19,619 bases of DNA. Origin: an uncultured Clostridium sp. (GTDB lineage Bacteria > Bacillota_A > Clostridia > TANB77 > CAG-508). Numbering within the stretch: position 1 is the first letter of the stretch; each line of letters begins with the position of its first letter. Position numbers and translations under genes: made by a program. Positions 1-8,802 of this stretch are shown here, piece after piece. Where the stretch lies: assembly GCA_947244675.1 (NCBI GenBank), contig CAMXLV010000020.1, forward strand, positions 1 through 19,619. The letters are read 5' to 3'. The notes under the pieces were generated by a model. It did no database searches and was not told the origin of the DNA. It saw only the letters and a list, made by a program, of their open reading frames with translations.

Positions 1-268
1 TAATACAGCTACTTCTTGAAATACTACTCCTAATTTGGCTTTTATGTCATAAGCATCTGGCTTCATTTCCTTTCCAAATATTTTAATTTCCCCTTTATCT
101 ATTTTTAATAATGATAAAATACAATTAATTGTAGTTGATTTTCCACTTCCATTTGGTCCGAAGTAAACCTAATATTTCTCCCTTTTTTACTTCAAAAGAT
201 AAATTATCAATAGCTTTTAAATTTTTGTATTGCTTGGTTAAATTTTTAATTTCTATAATATTGCTCAT
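1..268 (-). CDS. ABC transporter ATP-binding protein, N-terminal part, with a +1 frameshift at CGG
   Basis: This is the nucleotide-binding subunit of an ABC transporter, cut off by the window edge. ATG at 268 follows a G-rich Shine-Dalgarno (GGGGG, 8 nt upstream). Residues 1-36 give the usual start (MSNIIEIKNLTKQY ... GEILGLL). Then an in-frame CGG (158-160) is followed 11 codons later by a stop, a 47-residue product. Dropping one base lets reading continue as GPNGSGKSTTINCILSLL, a Walker A motif, then DKGEIKIFGKEM and KLGVVFQE (start of the Q-loop region), open to base 1. The break lies just before the first Walker A glycine, so an unshifted product would be dead. Substrate cannot be inferred, since no permease is visible. 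The ABC identity is certain; whether the shift is real, recoded or an error is open. Confidence 0.85.
158..160 (-). other. In-frame CGG at a +1 frameshift point (ABC ATPase)
   Basis: The zero-frame codons read CTT CGG ACC. Skipping the C gives CTT GGA CCA, that is Leu-Gly-Pro of the Walker A region. It is one of four frameshift points in the window with the same C-GGN form. Confidence 0.8.
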
Positions 269-357
269 GATTGTTTTCCCCCTTTTTATGTTCTTGCCTC
301 AGTTGTTTTTCATTATACCATTCATGTTTTTCTTTGTAAACCTTTTATATAATGAAT

Positions 358-380
358 AGGACAGAAAAATTTTCTGCCCT
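358..380 (-). terminator. Hairpin downstream of the ZIP transporter gene
   Basis: An 11-bp inverted repeat (minus strand AGGGCAGAAAA / TTTTCTGTCCT with one G-T pair) lies 11 nt after the stop of the ZIP gene. The T-tract after it is weak, so its strength as an intrinsic terminator is uncertain. Confidence 0.5.
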
Positions 381-391
381 AAATCACCTTT

Positions 392-1156
392 TTAACCTAA
401 AGCAATATCTAATACCATCATAATGATAAAACCAATTGTTACGCCAATTACACCTAAGATTGATTTTTTTCCTCCATGCATTTCTGGAATTAATTCTTCT
501 GCTACAACATAAATCATGGCTCCTGCTGCAAATGCTAATAAATATGGTAGAATTGGTACCACTATATTAAGTAATAATATAGTAATAAATGCTGCAATTG
601 GTTCTACAATTCCTGATAAAACACCACATAGAAATGCTTTCTTTTTACTACGCCCCTTCATTTTTAAAGGCATGGATATAATGGTTCCTTCTGGAATGTT
701 TTGTATGGCTATACCAATTGCTAAAATCATAGCTTCAAACAAGGCTATTCCAGCATTTCCTGCTAAAAATCCAGCAAAACATACTCCTACTGCCATTCCT
801 TCTGGAATGTTATGTAGTGTGACAGAAAATATTAACATATCTAATTTTTTTTCGTTCCCTTGCTTTTCAAATTTTTCTGCTAATTTGTTGATTAATATTA
901 AAAATGTTACACCAGATGCTACTCCTAATGCTGCTGGTAACCAAGCGATACTCCCTTGACTTTCTGCCATTTCAACCGCTGGCAATATAAGTGACCAAAC
1001 ACTTGCTGCTATCATAACTCCTGCTGCAAATCCTACCATCATTTTTTGAAATTTCTCATTCATGTTTTTCTTTAGAAAAAATACTAAACTACTTCCTAAA
1101 CTAGTTCCTGCAAATGGTATTAGAATTCCTGCTATACTATATAATACGTTTTCCAT
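392..1156 (-). CDS. ZIP-family divalent metal transporter (ZupT-like)
   Basis: This is a 254-residue polytopic membrane protein of the ZIP family, which moves Zn2+ and sometimes Fe2+ or Mn2+ into the cytoplasm. The diagnostic metal-site motifs are present: HNIPEG at residues 115-120 (TM4) and QNIPEG at 152-157 (TM5). The length and about eight hydrophobic segments fit bacterial ZupT/GufA-type members. A charged cytoplasmic loop (about 91-105, KLAEKFEKQGNEKK) lies between TM3 and TM4, and it is Lys/Glu-rich rather than the His-rich loop of many ZIPs. ATG at 1156 has a strong GAGGAGG 6-7 nt upstream. It appears to be monocistronic. The metal specificity cannot be read from sequence alone. Confidence 0.9.
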   Translation of the reverse strand: MENVLYSIAGILIPFAGTSLGSSLVFFLKKNMNEKFQKMMVGFAAGVMIAASVWSLILPAVEMAESQGSIAWLPAALGVASGVTFLILINKLAEKFEKQGNEKKLDMLIFSVTLHNIPEGMAVGVCFAGFLAGNAGIALFEAMILAIGIAIQNIPEGTIISMPLKMKGRSKKKAFLCGVLSGIVEPIAAFITILLLNIVVPILPYLLAFAAGAMIYVVAEELIPEMHGGKKSILGVIGVTIGFIIMMVLDIALG

Positions 1157-1175
1157 TTTGTTTTCCTCCTCTTGT

Positions 1176-1181
1176 ATTATA
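1176..1181 (-). promoter_or_regulatory. Possible -10 box (TATAAT) for the ZIP gene
   Basis: A perfect TATAAT lies 19 nt before the ATG, which would give a very short leader. No recognisable -35 box is found at 16-18 nt, so this is only a tentative promoter. Confidence 0.35.
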
Positions 1182-1330
1182 TAGTATGTATCTTTTTTGT
1201 ATTATGTTAATTTATTATTTATTAAAACACATTTTTCTTTCTTTTTCAATAGTTTTTTACTCTATTTTCATCGCAAATTTCGACATTCTCTTTACTTGCT
1301 AGTATAAATATAGAACAAAGTAGGCTGATT

Positions 1331-1368
1331 AATAAAAATACAACCTAGTAAATTTGTACTTAGGTTGT
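1331..1368 (-). terminator. Intrinsic terminator of the metK-NUDIX-signal peptidase operon
   Basis: On the minus strand ACAACCTA (1368-1361) pairs with TAGGTTGT (1347-1340) and is followed by ATTTTTATT. The stop codon of the signal peptidase gene is inside the first arm. Confidence 0.75.
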
Positions 1369-1956
1369 TTTGTTGGCTTCATATTTTTCTCTCTTTTCTT
1401 TCCTCGTTTTTCTTTTATTTTTCATATTTCCTTTACCAATATAAACGAAAATCACCATTATCATTAATACAATTAATGTAATTTTACTCTTCAAAATTTC
1501 AATAACTATACCAAATTGGTTTATTTTAAATTGATATTTTCCTTCTATTTGTTGATATGTTATTTTTTCTTTATCTTCTATATGATTGTTATCTCCCTTT
1601 GTTGTATAACTTTTTATTCCATTTTCCTCTGTAATTGCAACAATTCTATGGGTTACATTAGTTTGTCCTTGTCGAAAAGAAATGATATCTTTTTCTTCTA
1701 TTTCACTTTCTGGCACTTGCTTTACTAAAATAGCATCTCCTGTCATAATGGTTGGTTCCATACTTCCAGATACAATTACAAAGCTTTTATAACCAAAAAA
1801 ATCTGGTGTTTCATTTGGATACATAAATGATTTTATAATTAAAGTAAAATTAAAAATAATAATTGGTATTAGTATGATATACAAAATACTACTAATTACT
1901 CTTCCTATTGTTTGTATTCTTTGGTTTTCCTTTTGAATTTTGTCAATTTTGTACAT
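1360..1956 (-). CDS. Signal peptidase I, ER/SipW type
   Basis: This 198-residue membrane peptidase removes signal peptides from exported proteins. TM1 spans about residues 18-42. The catalytic Ser is in SGSMEP (Ser65). The usual bacterial Lys is replaced by His in VTHRIVAI (His103), and GDNN follows at 121-124, which is the Ser/His arrangement of ER-type SPases and Bacillus SipW. TM2 is at about 159-174, followed by a very basic tail (KNKRKTRKEKREKYE). The start is ATG at 1956, with AGGAG about 6 nt upstream. It is the last gene after metK and the NUDIX gene, 37 nt downstream of the latter. SipW-type enzymes often serve specialised exported proteins; in this window the dockerin and cohesin proteins are possible clients, but that is inference. 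Confidence 0.9.
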   Translation of the reverse strand: MYKIDKIQKENQRIQTIGRVISSILYIILIPIIIFNFTLIIKSFMYPNETPDFFGYKSFVIVSGSMEPTIMTGDAILVKQVPESEIEEKDIISFRQGQTNVTHRIVAITEENGIKSYTTKGDNNHIEDKEKITYQQIEGKYQFKINQFGIVIEILKSKITLIVLMIMVIFVYIGKGNMKNKRKTRKEKREKYEANKTT

Positions 1957-1993
1957 TCTTTCTCCTCTTCTTTTTTATTTTATCCAACTGTCT

Positions 1994-2581
1994 TTATTTT
2001 GACAAGCTATTTTTCATTGATAAACATTGGCTATTTAATTTTGAATAGATGTTTTTCTTCATCCATTCTTCTTGGGATACTTGGTTTATTTCTCCAATTG
2101 GAACCCATTTTACACCACTATTTTCATCCTTTTTAATAAATAATTCTTCTTTTTCATCTACCTCTAAAAGATAGGTAAGATTTAGATGAATATGAGAAGA
2201 TATATATTTTCCTTTTTTTCTATGCCCATTTACTGTTATGGACTCTAAAGAAAATATTTCATCTTTTAATACATTAACCTTTTTTACTCCTGTTTCTTCT
2301 TTTAATTCTTTGATTGCTACTTTTAATAAATCTGCCTCTCCATCACTATGTCCACCTGTCCAAGTCCAAGATTGATAAATATTATGATAAACCATTAGTA
2401 CTTTTGTCTTTTCATGATTTATCGCCCAACTAGAGGCTGTAAAATGTGCAAATTCATTTTCTCTTGAAAGAATATTCGTATAATTGTTTATATATTTTAA
2501 CATAATTTGTTTGTCTTTTTCTTCTTGTTCATTATATGGTTTGTAATTTTGTATACTATTTTTTAAATCTTCTAAATTCAT
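1994..2581 (-). CDS. NUDIX hydrolase
   Basis: This 195-residue protein would cleave a nucleoside diphosphate linked to some moiety X. The Nudix box is GGHSDGEADLLKVAIKELKE followed by ETGV. It has one residue fewer between the GG and the helix than the textbook box, a variant seen in a GGHADG-type subfamily. The metal-binding KE..EE core is intact. An in-frame upstream start at 2623 exists, but it would overlap the end of metK. ATG at 2581 has AAAGGA 6 nt upstream and gives a tidy 17-nt gap after metK, so I chose it. The C-terminal motif GVKWVPIGEI is typical of the fold. It sits between metK and the signal peptidase gene; the substrate is unknown. Confidence 0.88.
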   Translation of the reverse strand: MNLEDLKNSIQNYKPYNEQEEKDKQIMLKYINNYTNILSRENEFAHFTASSWAINHEKTKVLMVYHNIYQSWTWTGGHSDGEADLLKVAIKELKEETGVKKVNVLKDEIFSLESITVNGHRKKGKYISSHIHLNLTYLLEVDEKEELFIKKDENSGVKWVPIGEINQVSQEEWMKKNIYSKLNSQCLSMKNSLSK

Positions 2582-2598
2582 TATTCTTCCTTTCTTAT

Positions 2599-3708
2599 TT
2601 ACATTTTTATGATTTTTTCCCAAGGTAAATTTTCTTTTCCAAAATGCCCATAATTAGTTGTTTGTAAATAGATTGGTTTTTGTAAGTCTAAATACTGAAT
2701 GATACCATCTGGTGATAAATCAAACTTTTCTTTTATTTTGGCTACTAATTCTTCTTCTGTTTTGTTTCCTGTTCCAAATGTATCAATACAAATGGATAAT
2801 GGTTCTTTCATTCCAATAGCATAAGATACCTGTATTTGACATTTTTTAGCATATCCATTTGCTACAATGTTTTTGGCTATATGTCTCATCATATAGGCTC
2901 CACTTCTGTCTACTTTACTAGGATCTTTTCCAGAAAAAGCTCCTCCACCATGGCATGCATATCCACCATATGTATCTACTATTATTTTTCTTCCTGTTAA
3001 ACCAGTGTCTCCTAATGGTCCTCCAATTACAAATCTTCCTGTTGGATTGATATAAATGTTTGTTTTTTGATCTATCATGTTTTCTGGTATGATTTTTTGT
3101 ATTACTTTTTCAATAATATCTTTTCTTATTTGCTCTTGTTCTATATTTTCTTCATGCTGAGTAGATATTAAGATTGTTTCAATTCTTTTTGGTATACCGT
3201 CTTCATATTCAACTGTCACTTGTGTTTTTCCATCTGGTCTAAGATATGGTATTGTATTTTCTTTTCTCACCTCAGTTAATTTTTTTGCTAATTGATGTGC
3301 CATCATTATAGCATATGGCATATAATTTTTAGTTTCATCTGAGGCATAACCAAACATAATTCCTTGGTCTCCTGCACCTCCTACATCCACTCCCATTGCT
3401 ATATCTTGGCTTTGTTTGGTAATATTAATATCTACTTCACAAGTTTTATAGTCAATATCAATATCACTATTATGATATCCTATGTTTTCAATTGTTTCCC
3501 TTACAATTTTTTCATAATTAATTTCTCCTCTTAAGGTTATTTGCCCTGCTAAAGTTATTTTATTTTTAGAAGCAAATGTTTCCACTGCTACTCTTGCATT
3601 TTTATCTTGTTTTAAGCATTCATCTAAAATAGCATCTGAGATGGTATCACATAATTTATCTGGATGCCCCTCTGTTACACTTTCTGATGTGAAATAGTAT
3701 TTCTTCAT
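2599..3708 (-). CDS. metK: S-adenosylmethionine synthetase
   Basis: The enzyme makes S-adenosylmethionine from methionine and ATP in the cytoplasm. Near the N-terminus is the ATP-binding GHPDK, followed by [12 protein letters not shown] and, in the last third, [19 protein letters not shown], all diagnostic. The residue before HGGGAF is Cys (YACHGGG) where many homologues have Arg. The length of about 369 residues is on the short side for the family, which is usually nearer 390-400. ATG at 3717 is preceded directly by AAGGA with no spacer, whereas ATG at 3708 has that AAGGA 9 nt upstream, so 3708 is the better start. It is the first gene of an operon with the NUDIX and signal peptidase genes. 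I see no SAM riboswitch in the short leader. Confidence 0.97.
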   Translation of the reverse strand: MKKYYFTSESVTEGHPDKLCDTISDAILDECLKQDKNARVAVETFASKNKITLAGQITLRGEINYEKIVRETIENIGYHNSDIDIDYKTCEVDINITKQSQDIAMGVDVGGAGDQGIMFGYASDETKNYMPYAIMMAHQLAKKLTEVRKENTIPYLRPDGKTQVTVEYEDGIPKRIETILISTQHEENIEQEQIRKDIIEKVIQKIIPENMIDQKTNIYINPTGRFVIGGPLGDTGLTGRKIIVDTYGGYACHGGGAFSGKDPSKVDRSGAYMMRHIAKNIVANGYAKKCQIQVSYAIGMKEPLSICIDTFGTGNKTEEELVAKIKEKFDLSPDGIIQYLDLQKPIYLQTTNYGHFGKENLPWEKIIKM

Positions 3709-3766
3709 TTTCTTCATTCCTTCTTTCTAAATTGAAAATATAGCTATTTTTATTACAATTTATATT

Positions 3767-3795
3767 ATTATGCCACTGTTTGAATAAAATGTCAA
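3767..3795 (-). promoter_or_regulatory. Sigma-A promoter of the metK operon
   Basis: On the minus strand TTGACA (3795-3790) and CATAAT (3772-3767) are separated by exactly 17 nt. The leader to the ATG is about 50 nt, too short for a SAM riboswitch. Confidence 0.8.
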
Positions 3796-3803
3796 TATAA
3801 GGC

Positions 3804-3832
3804 AAAATAAAAGCTCTCTTACGAGAACTTTT
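3804..3832 (-). terminator. Terminator of the dockerin surface-protein gene
   Basis: On the minus strand AAAAGTTCTC-GTAA-GAGAGCTTTT forms a 10-bp stem with one G-T pair, followed by ATTTT. It lies 14 nt after the stop codon at 3847 and upstream of the metK promoter. Confidence 0.75.
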
Positions 3833-3846
3833 ATTTTTAAAATATC

Positions 3847-6800
3847 TTATTTGATATTAGAAATACTTACATTTGAAACTTCAACTGTATTATCTAATGT
3901 AATAGTTACTTTTGTTGCATCAGTTACATCTACTGCTACTGTAGCACCTTTTCCATTAATTGCAAATGCATTAATGTATTCTTGAACTTTTGCAAGTAAT
4001 TCAGATGATACAGAAGCTACTCCTAATGCTGCTTTTAATTCATCCATATCTTCTTCGTTTTCTGCATCATATACTTTTAATTCTACTGTTTTACCTTTTA
4101 ATTCATCTGGTGCTGCTGTTTTTGCTATTGCTTTAACAGTTGTTGTAGCATCTTTGCTACTGCTAACATTAACATTTTTGTTTCCACCTAAAGTATTGCT
4201 TGTAATATCAACTTCTCCTTCTTTTACGTCAACAGTTATATTACTTGCAACATTCATGTCTTCTCCTTTAACTGTTACAGTTCCATTTGTTGATTTAATT
4301 GTTATTGTTCCAGCTTGTGTTGAACCAAATCCAGATTCACCTTTAAATGTAATGTTTGTATTTCCAGTTGTTGTATTTTCAAATGTTAAGTTATTAGAAC
4401 CATTATTTGGTGTTACTACTAAGTTTTTACCTGTTGCTGTTAAAGTAACTTCGCTTTGAGCTGTTACTTTTACTGTATTAATTGTAACAGTTGTTCCTGC
4501 AGCTACTGTTACAGGTTGAGCACCTGTAGTTACTACTATACTATTATTTAATACAACTTTATCAGCATTTAAACCTGCAATATTGAAGATTGCACCTTCT
4601 CCTTTTAGGATTACTTGTGCTGGTTGGTTATCTTCTCCTGCTGTTGTTTGTATTGTTTTGCTGAATTTGTTTCCTTCGATTTCAAGTATCATTCCAGCTG
4701 TTGTGTCTGTAAAATCTCTAATATAGTCACCTGATGCTGATGCTTCATTAGGTAATTTTACTGTTAATTTTTCTCCATCTAATGTGATTACATCATTTGG
4801 AACTAAGTTATCCATAATTGTATTAATTTTAGCTAATGCTTCTGGATAATTAGCAATTTCTGCATCTTTAATTAATGTTCCATTGATATTTAGTCCTGCA
4901 TTTGCTCCAGCTACTTTAACAATTTTATTAGCTCCAGCTTCATCAGCAGTTGCTACAACTGTTAAATTTTTAATTGCTGGCATTTCGCATAAAGTTGTTG
5001 TTTCTGCAATAAATCCAGATTCTCCTTGTATACCTTCTACATTAGCAATTAATTTGAATGTATAAGCTTGATTACTCTTTAAACCTTCAACTACAATGTT
5101 ATTGTCTTTGTCAATTGCAAGGTTTACTTTTGTATCAACTTTAGTATATTTTGGTTTTGTTGTTCCATCTTCACCTGTTACTTCATAAACTTCTACATCA
5201 TATGTAGTTGTTTTTCCTTCTACTGTTACTGGTGTTGTTAATTTTAATGTTACAGATTTTTCTGTTTTGTCATCTACTGTTATAGTAGATGTTTTAACAG
5301 TAAAGAATTCTTTCGATGTTGCTACATCAGAATTTATTTGTGCTAATTGTCCATCTTTTTTAACAACAGTTATTTCTGCTTTGTAAATTTTGTTATCTGT
5401 AATTTTTGCACTGATATCAGCTTCTTTTTCTGTTACAGTAAATGCTGCACCTTCATCTTCATATTCTTTGTCATTTAGAACTTTTAATTGGATGCTGTAG
5501 TTTTCGATAGCTTCTTCATCATATTCACTATCCCATGTTAATTTTTTAACATCTACTCCAGCAACAGTTTCTACTGCAAAATCAATATTAGTAACTGGAT
5601 TTAATTTAGCTACTGTAACTTCTTTTGATTCTGTTGCTTCAGAATCTTTTGTTGTTCCATCAGCTTTTCCTTTTACAACTACTGCAACTTTGTAAGTTCC
5701 AGCTTCTGTCATTTTATCTGCAAATCCAGTTGTTGTAAGAGCTGCATTTACAGGAACTTCTTCAACTACTTTTCCATCTTTGTATAAAGTAACTAAATAT
5801 GTTTTTCCTGTTGTAGCTTCACCATCAGCTAATTCCCATGTAAATTCTGCTGTTGTAACATTTTCTCCTTCTTTTGCTAAAACAGGAGCTTCTACTTTTG
5901 CTACTTTCTTTTCTGTTGTTACAGCTGATGTATCTTTTGTGATAACAGCTTCTGCTATGTTAGCTACATCATGGATACTTCCATAAGAATTTTCTAATAC
6001 ATAGTAAACTTTGTAAGCTTTATCATTCTCTAATGTTGTTGTAATAGTAGCATTTTCTAATTTATTATTTGTAACATTGATTGTTTCTGTTAATTCTTCT
6101 AATGTTGTAGGTGCTGCTTCACTTATTTCTTTTACTACATAATACATTTTTACAACATCACTATCACCTTTTGCAACAAATGAGATAGTTGCATCTGGTG
6201 TACTAGTACGGTTTGTTGTTACACGTGCTGCTTCTGGTAATACACTTGTACGTCTTTCAAAAGTGAATGTTCCTACAGTAACTGTTTTTCCATTTTCTGT
6301 AGTTACTATTTTTCCATTAACAATTCCATCTTCAAAGTCAGCTAATTTAGTAGTAATATCTCCTAAATCTACTGGCACTTTGCTTGTATAAGCTGGTACT
6401 GTAACATCTGCTTTTAATTCAACAGTTGTACCATCTTCTTTTACTAATTGAACTGTAACAGTTTGTTCTTTTTCTAATTATTCTGCTAGTTCAATTGTCA
6501 TTTTACTTTCTTTAATGTTTACATTGTTAACAATACCTTTTTCATTCATTACTACTGTATAGTTTGATGGCTCTTCTGCTGTTTCTGGAGCTGGTGTTTT
6601 GTCGATGATTTCTTCTGTTAATTTTGCTCTATATTGTTGAAGATGTAATGCATCTACAATGTTTACTCCCGATCCATCAGCACGAACTACGTTAGCTGCT
6701 TCTAATTGAACAGCATCTAATTCTGTTAATTTTGCTCTATATTGTTGAAGAGCTAAAGCATCTAAAACTGTGATTGATCCATCTTTGTCAACATCTCCAT

Positions 6801-7128
6801 ATACAACTACTGTGTATTCTTTTGATTCTCCTCTAACTTTGAATGTATCTCCTGTACATACAACTGTTTTTGGATCCATAACAGATGCTCCATTGAATTG
6901 TACAACATTGTATCTTGCTGTTAAGTCAGAAATTGTTACTTTGTCATCTCTGTTAGCTAATACAAATGGTACGATTTTTTTACCAGTAACTAATTTTTCA
7001 TAGATACCAACTGGTTCTGTTTTTGTTGTATTTTCTGTTGTAGCAGCGAATGCTGGTGTTCCCATAACACTTGTTGCTAACATTCCTGTTAAGGCTAATG
7101 ATGATAGAAATTTAAAATTCTTTTTCAC
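3847..7128 (-). CDS. Dockerin-bearing giant surface protein, interrupted by one in-frame TAA
   Basis: One reading frame of 1094 codons holds a single internal stop, TAA at 6480-6478 (codon 217). GTG at 7128 has AGGAGG 8 nt upstream. Residues 1-28 are a signal peptide ending in TPAFA. A type I dockerin fills about 110-172: first calcium loop DVDKDGSITVLD, second loop degenerate (NVVRADGSGVNIVD), each followed by LQQYRAKLTE. After a Pro/Glu linker the chain runs smoothly through the stop (MTIELAE-stop-LEKEQTVTVQLVKEDG) into about 876 residues of Thr/Val/Lys-rich beta sandwiches resembling fibronectin type III repeats. A C-terminal, repetitive Asn/Thr-rich beta-solenoid-like region follows. No catalytic domain or sorting signal is recognisable; it probably attaches through the neighbouring cohesin. 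Without readthrough, only a 216-residue secreted dockerin would be made, since the next possible start (GTG at 6378) has no ribosome binding site. Confidence 0.85.
6613..6751 (-). repeat. 31-nt exact direct repeat within the dockerin domain
   Basis: The segments 6613-6643 and 6721-6751 are identical, 108 nt (36 codons) apart. They encode the LQQYRAKLTE helix of each dockerin half. Identity at nucleotide level suggests recent duplication or gene conversion between the two halves. Confidence 0.85.
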
Positions 7129-7205
7129 TTTTCATTCCTCCTAAAAGTATATAACTTTTTTCTTTTTATATTTGTTTTTTATTTTGTTTGTGGTGTATTT
7201 GTTTC

Positions 7206-7832
7206 TTATTTTGTTTTTCTAGCTACTAATACAACTCCTGCAACTACGATTAATGCAATTGCTCCTAGTGCTACTGGTGTTCCAGCTTGGTAAATTGTTG
7301 TAATTACTTTTCCATCTGTTCCTGGTTTTTCATCTTTTACTGGTTCTTTGTTTTCATTATCATTTCCTGGTGTTTCTGGTTCTTCTGGATCTACTACTAC
7401 ATCTTCAACTACTGCTGTTGATGCTGTTGCATTTGTAATTGTGTTATCTGTGTCAGATACTACATTGCTAATTGTGAATCCTTTTGCTTCTGTTTCTGCT
7501 AAAGCTGTGAATGTAAGTGTAACTGTTTCTGTTGTTGATACTCCATCAGATGCTGCGATTGCAACTGTAACAACTCCATTTGTTGCACTTGCAGATGCTT
7601 TTCCTAAAGCTCCTGCTGTAGCTCCTGTAAATTCAAATTTTGATGCATCATATTTCATTTCAAATTCAACTGCTTTTACTGGTGAAGCCATTGATACAGT
7701 AACTGCTACTGTTTCTCCTTTTTTTACTTCTGCTGGTGCTGATACACTAGCTGCGTTTACACTCCCCATCATTGTTATTAATAACATAGCGATTAATGCT
7801 ACTCCTAATATTGTTTTTTTCATATTTTTCAT
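7206..7832 (-). CDS. Cohesin-domain wall-anchored protein
   Basis: This 208-residue exported protein has a signal peptide (residues 1-27, ending GSVNA) and then a cohesin-like beta sandwich (about 30-140). The motifs VKKGETVAVTVSM, VKAVEFEMKYDASKFEFTGA and ETVTLTFTALAE fit the cohesin fold. An acidic Pro-rich linker (about 143-172) follows. The C-terminus has wall-sorting architecture: IYQAGTP (180-186), a hydrophobic stretch (187-204) and RKTK. The pentapeptide is not LPxTG; it resembles a degenerate LPQAGT. It lies between the sortase gene (59 nt upstream) and the dockerin gene (77 nt downstream), so it probably holds the dockerin protein on the wall. The cohesin assignment is by fold pattern and context, not by alignment. 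Confidence 0.8.
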   Translation of the reverse strand: MKNMKKTILGVALIAMLLITMMGSVNAASVSAPAEVKKGETVAVTVSMASPVKAVEFEMKYDASKFEFTGATAGALGKASASATNGVVTVAIAASDGVSTTETVTLTFTALAETEAKGFTISNVVSDTDNTITNATASTAVVEDVVVDPEEPETPGNDNENKEPVKDEKPGTDGKVITTIYQAGTPVALGAIALIVVAGVVLVARKTK

Positions 7833-7891
7833 TTTCTTTCTTTCCTTTCTTTTTCTCTTTTTTTCTTTTTGGTATTGTTCTATACCATTGT

Positions 7892-8542
7892 TTAAATCTC
7901 ACGTGCTTTGCAAATGAGTCTTGTTAATCCTCCTGGATTACAAGTAATGAGAGTTACCTCTCGTTTTCCATTTTGTATTTCATCTAAAGCTGATAAATCT
8001 TCTGGAACACAAGTGTACATATTATATATTTGATATGTTACTTTTGTTTTTGACTCTGCGTTGATTAGATAAAAAGTGTCCCCTACTTGCATTTCTGGCA
8101 ACCTCTTTAACATATTTTTCCAGTTGTGTCCGATAATACAAAAGTTTCCTGACTGATTTAAGCTTCCACCATAATAATGAGCAACGGATAAATCTAAAGC
8201 ATTGTCATCTGCTATTGCCAATATGTTTTTGGTTAAATCTATTTTGTCAATTACTAATTGACCAATTACATCATAACCTCCCATTTTAGCTGGTATTTCG
8301 ACATCAACTACTTCATCTTTTTTTTCTTCTACTACTGTTGCTGTTTCCTCTTCTGTATTATTTTGTGCTATATTTTCTTCTATCTCTTGCATAGGCTTAT
8401 TTATTTTTAAGTCCCATAATCTATTACTGATAATTAGATAAGCGATAGCTCCTAAAATAATTAACAAAATAATACAAGTTGTGATTTTTTTCTTATTTGA
8501 TTTTCCTTTTTTTGCTCTCTTGGCTTTTGCATAAACTGTCAT
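7892..8542 (-). CDS. Sortase (transpeptidase), class uncertain
   Basis: This 216-residue enzyme has an N-terminal anchor (TM about 20-39, preceded by a Lys-rich cytoplasmic end), a Glu/Thr-rich stalk (about 51-82) and a C-terminal sortase domain. The catalytic triad is readable: His139 in CIIGHNW, Cys201 in VTLITCNPGG and Arg208 in LTRLICKA. Sortases cut a sorting motif and join the protein to peptidoglycan; the obvious client is the next gene, whose motif is unusual. The size and single N-terminal anchor suggest a class D/E-like housekeeping type, but I cannot assign the class. ATG at 8542 is preferred over the in-frame GTG two codons upstream; neither has a textbook Shine-Dalgarno at ideal distance. 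It is the first gene after a strong promoter. Confidence 0.88.
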   Translation of the reverse strand: MTVYAKAKRAKKGKSNKKKITTCIILLIILGAIAYLIISNRLWDLKINKPMQEIEENIAQNNTEEETATVVEEKKDEVVDVEIPAKMGGYDVIGQLVIDKIDLTKNILAIADDNALDLSVAHYYGGSLNQSGNFCIIGHNWKNMLKRLPEMQVGDTFYLINAESKTKVTYQIYNMYTCVPEDLSALDEIQNGKREVTLITCNPGGLTRLICKAREI

Positions 8543-8608
8543 TCCCACTTTTTAAAAAATTCACCCCCTTATATTGTATTTTTAATCTGTTTTAGGTTAG
8601 ACACACAC

Positions 8609-8637
8609 ATTTTATCCCATTTCAAATTAGAAGTCAA
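8609..8637 (-). promoter_or_regulatory. Sigma-A promoter of the sortase-cohesin-dockerin cluster
   Basis: On the minus strand TTGACT (8637-8632) and TAAAAT (8614-8609) are separated by 17 nt, giving a leader of about 60 nt before the sortase ATG. No terminator hairpin is evident between the three genes, so one transcript is plausible. Confidence 0.75.
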
Positions 8638-8802
8638 TAGTATTTTTTCAATAATTTTGAAATTTTTTTCCATAACTTCCAAAACTGACTAATTTTAGTA
8701 GTTATAAAGTTTCTCCAATTTTTTACATTATTCTTTTTTTCTATCTACTACTCGACATAATTTCTTATCCATAAATACTTTTCTAGTTTTTTAACTCATT
8801 GA

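Noticed and set aside
1994..2623. NUDIX start at 2623
   Set aside because: It would overlap the metK end and adds a low-complexity Lys/Asn stretch; ATG at 2581 has the ribosome binding site.
3709..3846. SAM riboswitch upstream of metK
   Set aside because: The leader after the promoter is only about 50 nt and lacks the kink-turn and pseudoknot blocks. The hairpin in this gap ends the gene on the other side.
6378..6478. Separate downstream gene beginning at GTG 6378
   Set aside because: No ribosome binding site precedes it, and in-frame coding sequence runs back to the TAA with the same character; it is better read as one gene with an internal stop.
6478..6480. TAA reassigned to an amino acid
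   Set aside because: TAA ends many other genes in the window at the expected place, and TGA is also used as a stop, so the code for stops looks standard.
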